64,000 nt of DNA. Origin: Gautieria morchelliformis (taxonomy: Eukaryota; Basidiomycota; Agaricomycetes; Gomphales; Gomphaceae). The notes beneath the pieces are model-generated. The model did not search any database. It was given only the letters and a program-made list of their open reading frames with translations, and was not told where the DNA came from. The position numbers and the translations under genes are program-made. The first letter of the stretch is position 1, and each line of letters begins with the position of its first letter. Positions 9,601 through 17,178 of this stretch are shown in pieces. The DNA lies in assembly GCA_015179125.1 (NCBI GenBank), contig WHVA01000248.1:1-64000 (forward strand). The letters are read 5' to 3'.

Positions 9601-11132
9601 TTGTTGATTTTTGTTCCTTTTGCAACAATTTCCCCATTATAGAGCAGTGAAGTGTCCCCTCGACTGAAAACCACATCTACATTTGCTGTTGTCATCCTCC
9701 CAACAGAAAGTAGATTGGCATCGAGTTTTGGGACAAAAATGACATTTTGCAATGTCAACTCCAAGGGTGGTAGGTTCATAGACTCATCACTTTGAAGTGT
9801 GATGCGAATTGTCCCCTTTTGACTAGCCTCGAAGGCCTCACCACTTGCAGTCTCGACCAATATAGTAGGAGTCGAGTGGATTTCATCAAAGAGTTCCAAT
9901 CTGCCGCATATATGACTTGATGCTGCAGAGTCCACCAACCACATGTGAGACCTGTCTTGTATGGCTGATAGAGCTGATGTTTTTGTGGATAAAACAATAC
10001 TCTTGGATTGGTCTTCTTCTTCAGAGATATATGCCATCATAACAATATTCTTTGTCGATGCATTGGCAAATCTTGATGATGGCACTGAAGAATTATTTGA
10101 AGAATTATTGGCTCCTGCAGGCACAGTTTGATGCATCTGTGAGGCAGCTGTTGGAGAGTTCCAAACAGGAGCTGATCGATTGCCACTTCCTCCCGGCCAA
10201 ATACCCCCTCTTCCACCTCTTGCAACACTTGCTCCTCGACCCCTACCTCCCCATGGGTCTTGTCCTGCCAGCCCCCCTCCTGGTGCGAAACATCTTGAAG
10301 CTGAATGACCCTCCTTTCCACAATTATTGCAGTTGTAAAATGGTCTCTGATTGTTATTTGTTGGATAGGGGGTGTTCCATGGTTTTGTGGTGGGGTATGC
10401 AGAGTTATTAGGTCGTCCTACACCCTTTGATTGTACCACAAAAGCCGTAGCAGCTTGATTCGATATTTCCACCGCACTTAAATCCGCCTCATGAGCCTCT
10501 AGCTTCTCCTCAATGACATCTATGTCCCCAGTGATCATCCTGATGGTTTGAGCGATAGGCCTCCAGGGTTCAGGTACATTCCTGAGGACAGTGGCAGCAT
10601 GGGTAGAATCAGCAATGATCTCACCCATTTTTGCCAATTGATTGCTGTACTCCTTCATTATAGTGAGGTAGGAGGAGACAGACTGTCCTTGGGTCATATG
10701 ATAATTTTCATATCTTGTGCGAATGATGCTGATTTTGCTAGGGTCTGTAGACTCGAATTTCCTTGTCAGGATTTCCCATGCTATAGCTGAAGATTCAGTA
10801 GAGTCGATGGCTGTTTGGAGTTCAGGGGTAATACACAGGAGTATTTGGCTATAAGCCACATTGTTCCTGTCGTGCCACTCGTCCTGGAGTTGAGTTAATG
10901 GAATATTACCAACAGTCTCAACCCCATTGAGGATTACTACAGCCCTGTTGGTGACATCTGGATAGTCATCTGCTCCTGTGATCATTCTGTAAAGGCCTCT
11001 GTCTCGAGAAGTAGCCAACAACTCTCTCTTCCAAGACATCCAGTTATCCTTACTCAGCTTTGGTTTTATATCCCTAAACTTGTGGATATCATGTTTAGGG
11101 TGAGGGAGGGCGGTCATGATCTGTTGGGCCAT
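6639..11132 (-). CDS. Copia B gag-pol polyprotein (1497 aa)
   Basis: This is a complete Ty1/copia polyprotein encoding particle proteins and the enzymes for copying and integrating the element. In order it shows a UBN2-type gag (NWMSWKRELLA near residue 30), a zinc knuckle CNNCGKEGHSASRC (about residue 270) and an RGG-rich stretch. Then come a protease site WLVDSAASSHICG (about 400), the pre-integrase motif LWHHRLAHA, and integrase with SDLCGPF, RTDNGGEY and NAIAERYNR. A glutamate-rich linker leads to RT with WVFRVKRDN, HVDVKGAYL and the catalytic WYVDDGL, and RNase H with FTDADFAGDKDDRKSTTG. It ends with the TKHIDVHFHYTKEQI and DILTKPL motifs. The ATG lies only 24 bases after the 5' LTR, leaving little leader. 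The protease has DSA where copia A has DSG; both forms occur in active aspartic proteases. Confidence 0.93.
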   Translation of the reverse strand: MAQQIMTALPHPKHDIHKFRDIKPKLSKDNWMSWKRELLATSRDRGLYRMITGADDYPDVTNRAVVILNGVETVGNIPLTQLQDEWHDRNNVAYSQILLCITPELQTAIDSTESSAIAWEILTRKFESTDPSKISIIRTRYENYHMTQGQSVSSYLTIMKEYSNQLAKMGEIIADSTHAATVLRNVPEPWRPIAQTIRMITGDIDVIEEKLEAHEADLSAVEISNQAATAFVVQSKGVGRPNNSAYPTTKPWNTPYPTNNNQRPFYNCNNCGKEGHSASRCFAPGGGLAGQDPWGGRGRGASVARGGRGGIWPGGSGNRSAPVWNSPTAASQMHQTVPAGANNSSNNSSVPSSRFANASTKNIVMMAYISEEEDQSKSIVLSTKTSALSAIQDRSHMWLVDSAASSHICGRLELFDEIHSTPTILVETASGEAFEASQKGTIRITLQSDESMNLPPLELTLQNVIFVPKLDANLLSVGRMTTANVDVVFSRGDTSLLYNGEIVAKGTKINNLFAYMATSVQHPVETVEYSGEPSELTLWHHRLAHAAPSTLETMSRLQTVDGLPDVEEDQYMSQCSHCPFGKQTRAPFKSTEELPEKIGDTISSDLCGPFDVSINGFQYFVTWIDHKTRYVSIDFLKNKECATVTNSFKGYIAWLKKQKGEDVRRVRTDNGGEYMGKEFQKLCKDLGIAHQTTSPYTPEHNAIAERYNRTLQEGALTLQHDAGLSNRFWVSGVHTVNFVKNRILHHRINKSPYEAFWLVKPKVNWLRTYGSKCWALIPKATRRKGDYKSVEGIFVGYFDNSKAYKVWVPRTHTLLKSRDVVFDELNHIERVSIHGTDADDTPMLWQRESRLPVIFQPEEPRPVQEWQYDEELPFVDRTDTTGILQQVEEEEKKIEHEEEIEGVELRTEEEDREAEEEEIEEEIAPKDFSKGPWMDPSNVEYGRGRRHAALMKEMIAMAHGRKELEEVEAAFVTLAEDEPSNYKEAMSSENASQWRKSCEVEYDTLTGYYTWTLVECPPNTNIIGCRWVFRVKRDNIGDINNFKSRLVAQGFSQVPGIDYQETFSPTIRLTSIRLILALGCKYNLELRHVDVKGAYLNGKLEDTVYMRQPEGFINPGEEHLVCKLNKGIYGLKQSGRVWHNTLRKELEKMGFKAGEADQTMFFRFGDKGEVAVVGWYVDDGLMAANSKETMEKMIRDVRGSFDIQDLGEPSRLLGIRIVRNQELGTIHISQPSFINSISKRFDVTVGRATNSPMDPNIEFRISTNPNDIMDISYSSLIGSLNYCAVATRPDISYAVNKCAQFASKPNITHWEAAKRILRYLINTKEFGITFSSHGDGTKGYAHGLAGFTDADFAGDKDDRKSTTGWVFMFNGGPISWASKKQNLVSRSAMESELVAGSFASAEGIWLIRMGKDFQHNLAPITIFTDNQSSIAFSQDNINNSRTKHIDVHFHYTKEQITNGNIKLHYIPAMDNPADILTKPLSPRKHLHILEFLGIRRV

Positions 11133-11156
11133 GAAAAGTCGATGAGACTTTTAATC

Positions 11157-11770
11157 TAATATAAATCAGAGTAAGGGGTGGGGTCGAGTGAATAATGATG
11201 TGATAAAGATCTCAAGCAGTGTTCTGGTGAGAGATAAGAGCAATGTTCTAGAGTTCTAGAATTGAGCAATGTTCTTAGTGCAATAAGAGTTGAGGAGGAA
11301 ACAATAATAGTCCAAAGAAGCTTATAACTCGAAGCTTTAGGGAAAAAGATTGTTAAGTCACTTGTTTATTCGTATCTAGAGTCCAAGTATTTAAGCAGTG
11401 TAGGATAGGGGGAAATAATCATGTGTGAGTGTAATAATCATGTGAAATATGATGCTACTTAGGGGATAGGAGCATAATGATGTCAACAGTGATGCAACAG
11501 CTCCTATATGGCTAATCTCTTCATAAATGATGGAGATGATGCAATAAATGATGTCAGACCAGTGGAATGACGACTCGACTCGATAATAGGCATGAAAATG
11601 AACTCTTAACTCAATGGTACGCATGTCTGCGCCTCGACTCGATGTTTGACTCATGGTACGCATGTATGCGCCTCGACTCGACTTGGAATGATGGGAAAAT
11701 AAGGTGAGTGATAAGAGAAATCAGAAGTGAGATTGTCCTGATTGAAACTGTCCTTCCTCCTCCAATAACA
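11157..11770 (-). repeat. Copia B 5' LTR
   Basis: This 614-bp LTR is the upstream copy on the minus strand. The TTGAC TSD follows at 11771-11775. The bases between it and the ATG (minus strand GATTAAAAGTCTCATCGAC) contain no primer-binding site that I recognise. Confidence 0.9.
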
Positions 11771-11775
11771 TTGAC

Positions 11776-13184
11776 CATTGGTCCGTCGAGCCGAAGAGGT
11801 CGAGTAGCCTTGCCCTGAGCGGTGATGCGACCCCTTTGACCCGGGGTGCAAGGGCCTTCAACCACATCCAGACGTCCATGTCATCTAGGTTGAAGGTGCC
11901 ATCCGCGTTGTCACGGATGGCGGAGGGGATTCCTTCAGGGTTGTGTATCCAACCCTTTAGAATGGCCGCGATGTCATGCGGGGTACCGCCCGCTATCACA
12001 AGACAATCCCTTTTGGGATTGCGAGCGCGTTGTTCACGCTCGATGCGTTTGAATACGCTGATCATTTCACGCGTACGCGCGATCTGCGGCGTTTCTTTTG
12101 CCCGCGCTATGAGTTCGACGAAGCGGGGTTCGTCGAGCGGGCAGACATCGTACCATTGGGTACGACATTGTTGGGCCTTTCCTACCGGTCGTGGTAGGAG
12201 GCCCGTCTCGGAGATCGGTGGATCTCCGAGTGGGATGAGCCTTCCCTCCCCCGGGTAGGGAGGATGAACCGACTCAACTGTCCCCACCGGTGGAGGTAGG
12301 GCCACGCCAGGCCCGATGTACTGGGCCTCGACCTGTGCTACCCGCCGCTGAAGGGCGGGGTCGTTGATGGTGTGCGACGATGATGCGGCTAGGTAAGTGC
12401 TGATTGCGCTTTCCTTCGCAATGGCTAGCCCATTGACGGTGTGGAGGGAGCCGCGCAATTTCTTGCGCTTTTTCTTTGGCTGCTCTGCCAGCCGCTGTGC
12501 CCGTTCGGGGTCGTACGTCTTCCAGACGGACGAGTCGGACTCCCATCCATCTGGGACGCCGTACGCAGAGTCGGAAGGTGAGCTCTGCCATTCCGTTGTT
12601 GTCGTGGTCGGAGTCGGCGCCGACAATCGGGACGCGAGCCCCGATGTTGCGCGCGTTGGCAACGGCGCCGTCGCTCGAGGTGAAGATGGCCCGGCCACTG
12701 GGTCTGTGGCCGGGTCATGTCGCGGCCTTTTTGAGGCAGCGTGGACCAGGGTAACCTGGAGCTGGGCTGCACTCAGCTGCTGCTCCAGTTCCTTGATCCT
12801 GGCGCGCTCGGTTACGAGCGCGTCGTCGCGGTCCTCGACCACGCGTTCTAGCTCCTTGACCTCTTTTTTGAGGTCGTGGACATCCCGGAAGGGCTCTTCT
12901 CGCACGTCACGCGCGATACCCCTTGGGAGCCATCCCCAAGCTGCATCGACGACGTTGCCGATGTCTTCATCCCGCAACTTGACCTTGCGGGTGCCGGTCG
13001 CGGCCCTAAGGTGCACGGCGTAGTCCGCTCATGTTGCGCAATCGTCTGGGTGGACGATGGCGAGGGCGTCCTCCCATCCCATGATCATCCAGTGCTCCTG
13101 GTCTATCGGAGCACAGAGAATGTCTGTGGCCCCTTGTCTCAGGGCCGTTGTTCACGTTGTGGACGTTGACGGGTCAACATCCAT
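11776..13184 (-). pseudogene. Gypsy ORF3, N-terminal part: coiled-coil protein of unknown function
   Basis: The frame opens at ATG 13184 (MDVDPSTSTT) and holds two TGA codons, at 13152-13154 and 13029-13031, each one C-to-T change from CGA. The sequence between and after them is clearly coding: DILCAPIDQEHWMIMGWEDA, then DYAVHLRAATGTRKVKLRDE. A heptad-like coiled coil follows (DLKKEVKELERVVEDRDDAL, then ARIKELEQQLSAAQ). Next are a disordered basic region (PKKKRKKLRGS, which could serve as a nuclear signal) and a conserved-looking globular part with YDVCPLDEPRFVELIARAK and DDMDVWMWLKALAPRVKG. It is continued at 5456-6017. The joined ORF would be 656 aa, downstream of the integrase in the place of env. 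It shows no membrane segment or signal peptide, so it is not a typical envelope protein. I recognise no family. Confidence 0.75.
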
Positions 13185-13375
13185 CCCATCCTTGGGGGGC
13201 ATCATCTTCGTGGGTAGATGATGGTGGTGGTTGCTTCCAAGAAGCGATGCGCCCTCGGAAAGATCCGAGGTGAAAATTTAACCGCGCTGTGGCCGGCGCG
13301 TCACGTGGCCTGCATGTGACAGACGCGTCTAGCGGTGTCTGGGGAGGTCGCGTGGCTTGCCCACCCCCCGAAGCT

Positions 13376-13711
13376 CTAGGTAGCTATCCGGGCTTCAAGG
13401 TCCTTGCAGGACGACATGGGTTCCCATGTCACGTCGCCTAGGGTCCAACGGACCTGGAATTCCAGGTCCGTCGAGTGTATCCATCGATGTGTGATAATCT
13501 CATCGACGAGCCACTCCTCGTCATCATTTTCTCCGAAGTCATAAAATGACTTGGCCTCACAACGAGGGAACAATTTGTCGTTGTTAGCCTCGTATCGCCG
13601 TACGAGGCTGGAATGGAAGACCGGTGAAATGCGACGGCTTTTCAGTTCGTCGGGAAGATCAAGGGTCACCGTCGAGGCGTCGTTGAGCCTCGACGACGCG
13701 GTATGGTCCAA
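13376..13711 (-). pseudogene. Gypsy integrase C-terminus with chromodomain
   Basis: The frame reads LPDELKSRRISPVFHSSLVR, the usual end of a Ty3 integrase. It then shows a chromodomain-like segment: WLVDEIITHRWIHS, LEFQVRWTLGDVTWEPMSS. Chromodomains on integrases direct insertion to marked chromatin. It is out of frame with the integrase core by one base, at about 13695, where the VVEA and LNDAST segments should be continuous. Confidence 0.8.
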
Positions 13712-14915
13712 TGTACTGCGGGACTAGCTTTCTGGCTCTTCCTTTCGGGAGAGTTAGGTTTTGTGTTGAAAGGTAGACGCGGTCGTTGGCCGCGTACCTG
13801 TCGCTCGCCATACGTTTCTTATTTGCGTGAAACGTTTGCGTCACTTGATGCTCTATGATTGCATCGTGTGCCGCCATCAGGTTCCATTTTGCCTGATGTG
13901 CGAACCGGGCCACCCCCTTGAACGGGGTGTCCGTGGCTATGGGGAGGTCTATCCGCGGCATATAGCCGTGGATCAGCTCGAAAGGTGCAAACCCTGTGGT
14001 TGCACTGACGTTGCTGTTGAGGGAGACCTCAACCATTAGGCATTTCACTGCCCAATCCTTCTGATCGTCTCTGACGACTGCGCGCAATATCTGGCCGATC
14101 GAGCGGTTTGCCCGCTCGGTTGCTCCATCCGTTTTTGGATGGAAGGCAGTTGACATGAGGAGCTTAGTCCCCATGAGTCGCTGGAGTTCACGCCAGAAGA
14201 TCGACGTGAACTTTGAGTCTCTGTCCGAGACGATGGAGTTGGGAACTCCGTGCAGTCGGATGACCTCTTTCAGAAACAGCCAGGCTACTCCCTTGGCTGA
14301 CACGCTCGTCGTGGTTGGCACGAGGTGTACGAGCGACGTTAGTCGGTCGATGACTACCATCAGGTAGTCACAGTCGTTGGATTTGGGCAGGGGCCCCATG
14401 AAGTCGATGCCAATCGACTGCCACGGCCTATCCGGAATGGGTAGGCTGTGTAGTAGGCCTTTGGGCCGTTGTGGCCCGGTTTTCGTCATCTGGCACCTCG
14501 CGCACGATGTGCAGAATGCTTCTATGTCTGGGTTCATGCCCGGCCACCAATATGCTCTTCGAACGTAGTTTGAGGTCTTCAGATGGCCGTAGTGGCCGAC
14601 TATCTGATGTGCCCAATCGATGATAATTTCGATCAGCCTCCTTCCCCCTTGAAGAACAGAGTGGGGGACGGCAATGACGTCTCTCTTGAGCTGATTCTTA
14701 GTCCAGATCAGCCCGTCACAGATCCCAAATCTCGGGTGCGCGTCCGGGTGCGCCATGATCTTTGTGAACATGGTGTCCCTATGGTACACGTCTCGTAGGA
14801 CCTTAGACAGGTCTACTGTCAGGGGACACCCTGTTTTCCATTTCCATTTCCGACACCACACCCAGTTCCGACTCCATTTCCGACTCCACTTCCGGTTCCG
14901 ATTCCATCTCCGCAT
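13690..14915 (-). pseudogene. Gypsy integrase (zinc-binding domain and core)
   Basis: The HHCC domain shows HQIVGHYGHLKTSN and CTSCARCQ. The core shows GIDFMGPLPKS, VSDRDSKFTS and DGATERANRSI, giving the three acidic residues. It is followed by LPKGRARKLVPQYIGPYRV, the start of the C-terminal domain, and then the frameshift into 13376-13711. The N-terminal linker is encoded by an imperfect repeat of TTCCGATTCCA-like units (14830-14945). In the other frame this gives an acidic MESEPEVESEME-type repeat, which is probably the native linker, so a further shift may lie near 14850. Confidence 0.85.
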
Positions 14916-15220
14916 CCGCTTTCGGGAACGATTCCGCTTCTGGGAGAACTTCCACCAGTTCCGTTCGCCTTGCCAGTTTCACTCCAATTTCCGACTTCCG
15001 CCCCGGAACAGTGTCGGAAATCAAGCGACTCGCATAATAGGTGGCATCAAGGGTCGATCAAGGGTCAGGGGGATGCAGGGTTGATGGCGGGTGCCAAGTG
15101 TTGTCCCTGGCTGCGCAGCGTAGTATAATACGGGCTCGCTGACATTGGGGGTCCTTAGACTTTTCTCTTTGGATTTCCCCTTGTCAGGTGAGAACCCCCT
15201 CTCTTGTATGCTCTGTTCGT

Positions 15221-16460
15221 TTATACATACTTTGGATTTCCCCTTGTCAGTTGTGTGGTAGTGTGATCTCCACGACTAGCCAGGGTTGCCCTTACATCTA
15301 CGCCTTGCTCAACGATCCGGCGCAGGGGTGCGCCGTCATTCCCTGCGGCGATGGCTCTGACGTCATCGTCGTCGTCGCTGGACGCGGCGACGTTCGCGGG
15401 CTCTGGTGAGCCCTCGTTTAATGCGGCGGCTTCCGTTACTCTCGCCTCTGTCTTCTCAGCGAGGCGTTTAGAGCATCTTGTCGCCGCTGTTCGCAGCTCG
15501 ACATACCGGTCGGTGGGCAATAACTCACCGTCCGGATCTAAACGCACATCCACGTTCACAAAGACGTGGTCCGGGTGATTGTCATCACTTGTGTCGCTCT
15601 CGTAGTAGCGCGACAGGCAGTCCGCTACCTTGTTCTCTACACTGTCAACATGAACGGTGTTGAAATTGAACCGGGAGAGAAACTCCCACCATCTGACCTG
15701 TCGGTCAGATAGGCTCTTTTGGGTCTCGAAGTAATCAAGTCCCTTGTGGTCTGTGACGAGGGTGAACCTTCGCCCCAGCAGTTTGTCCTCCCATTTCATG
15801 AGAGCCTCGAGCACCGCGATAGTCTCGTGCTCGTGAGTCCAGTAGTGTTGCTGAGCAACGCTGAACTTCTTTGACAAGAAGCCGGCTGGTCGACAAGTTT
15901 TCCAGTCAGGACCTTGGCCGTAGACCGCACCGACGCCGGCTTTTGACCCGTCGGTGATCACCCAGATCGGCTCTGGGCACCTTGCGTCTACTGGACGCAG
16001 GATCGGGGCCTTACAGGCCAACGCCTTAATGCTTTGCCAGCATTTGTCAAGCAGTGGCGTCCATTCGAATGGACGGTTATTACGCGCACAGCCCGATAGC
16101 GGGGTGGTATATGTGCTAACATCCGGCATGTAGTGTGCCAGATACTGTACGAGCCCGAGGAAACGCTGGACATCGTTGAACGTCCGTGGCCTGCGCCACT
16201 CGCGGATGCGTTGCATCTTATCCTCGTCGGCATGTACCCCTCGGCCATTGATCATATGGCCGAGGCACTCCATTCGGATGGAGTATAGGTCCACCTTTTT
16301 CTTGCTCAGAAAGAGGTGGTTCTTCCTTAGTCTGTCAAAGACAATGTAGAGGTGTTCTTCATGCTCTTGTATTGAGAGCGAGAATATGAAGATGTCGTCC
16401 ATGTATACATGGACGAAGCGACCTATGCAGTCGCGGAAAATGGCTGTCATCAGCCGTTGG
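15221..16460 (-). pseudogene. Gypsy reverse transcriptase (C-part) and RNase H
   Basis: The frame begins right after the RT frameshift with the catalytic box VHVYMDDIFIFS. It continues with QEHEEHLYIVFDRLRKNHLF and the thumb region (RPRTFNDVQRFLGLVQYLAH), then RNase H with WVITDGSKAGVGA, HEHETIAVLEALMKWEDKLL, TLVTDHKGLDYF and the NKVADCLSR motif. The C-terminal part is an acidic/alanine-rich linker (SSDDDDDVRA). A 21-bp direct repeat (15167-15187 and 15230-15250) sits at its end. Confidence 0.88.
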
Positions 16461-17097
16461 AGAAGGGTGATGGGGCGTTACAGTCCCCCATCTGGATCAC
16501 CTGGCTCCTGAAGGTGCCGAGGATCGTGGCAAAGGCTGTCTTTGCTACGTGATCCGGATGGATCCAGATCTGCTCGTATGCTTCTGACATATCGAGTTTA
16601 GTTCGATATCGGCAGCGAGCCATGTCGCTGTGTATGGTATCCTGATCCGGGAAGGGTGTGACGTCCTTCACCGTGTTTTCATTCTGCTGGCGCAGATCGA
16701 AGACGGTTCTCAACGTACCGTTCTTCTTTGGCACACACAGCATGGGCACTGCCTGCTGCGCTACTGCCGGAATCCACCACTTTGCAGTGGTGTATCGTTC
16801 TATCTTTGCCGACAGTTCCTCTCGGAAGTGTTCGGGGCATTTCGGTAGTCGATACCACATGTGCTTGTTGGGATCGATGAGGTTGATCTCATGGTTCATC
16901 TCCCGCAGTGGCGGGAGTTCTAATGGAATTCCACTGACTAGGTCAGTGATTCTTTCCATCCATTCCTCGCGGAGGTGAGGAAGGTCATCATCCGTGAGGA
17001 TGATGGTAGTGGTTGGCTTAGAAGCCATTAGGCGCTGTTGGCATCTATTAGGTCCCGCGGCGCACGGGCCCGCTTTCCGCTTTCCCATCGCTTTCAC
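16461..17097 (-). pseudogene. Gypsy reverse transcriptase (N-part)
   Basis: This segment carries RT motifs MWYRLPKCPEHFREEL, KWWIPAVAQQAVPMLCVPKK, GTLRTVFDLRQQN and DMSEAYEQIWIHP. It then reaches QMGDCNAP, where two extra bases (a duplicated TC at about 16462) throw the frame before the YMDD box. It has no ATG of its own that needs to be used: the frame upstream is open back to the gag TGA at 17176-17178. Translation would therefore depend on readthrough of that stop in an undamaged copy. Confidence 0.88.
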
Positions 17098-17140
17098 CGT
17101 TAGGTGAGAGTGTCTCTCCCTATGACTGTAGGGTGAGTTC

Positions 17141-17178
17141 GAGGACGAGTCGTCCCGCGACTCGTCCTCCTGGCTTCA
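17141..17178 (-). promoter_or_regulatory. Candidate stop-codon readthrough signal between gag-protease and pol
   Basis: On the minus strand the gag frame stops at TGA (17178-17176). After six bases (AGCCAG) comes a perfect hairpin: GAGGACGAGTCG, loop CGGGA, CGACTCGTCCTC (17169-17141). The pol frame is the same frame and is open from the TGA through this hairpin to the RT domain. A shorter alternative stem, CTGGCT/AGCCAG, would place the stop in its loop. A structure 6-8 bases behind a stop is the known arrangement at readthrough sites of several retroviruses. Its use here is inference. Confidence 0.5.

Larger units (their letters stand above)
6018..11770 (-). mobile_element. Ty1/copia retrotransposon 'copia B', intact and recent
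   Basis: The element is 5753 bp on the minus strand, with two 614-bp LTRs (6018-6631 and 11157-11770). The TSD is TTGAC (6013-6017 and 11771-11775). On the minus strand the LTR runs from TGTTATTGGAGG to TTTATATTA, and the polypurine tract GAGGGGGAG abuts the 3' LTR. The LTRs appear identical except for one A/G difference (6232 versus 11371). The single internal ORF of 1497 codons has no stop or frameshift. It sits inside ORF3 of the gypsy element. Near-identical LTRs and an open polyprotein imply a recent insertion that may still be mobile. Confidence 0.92.
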
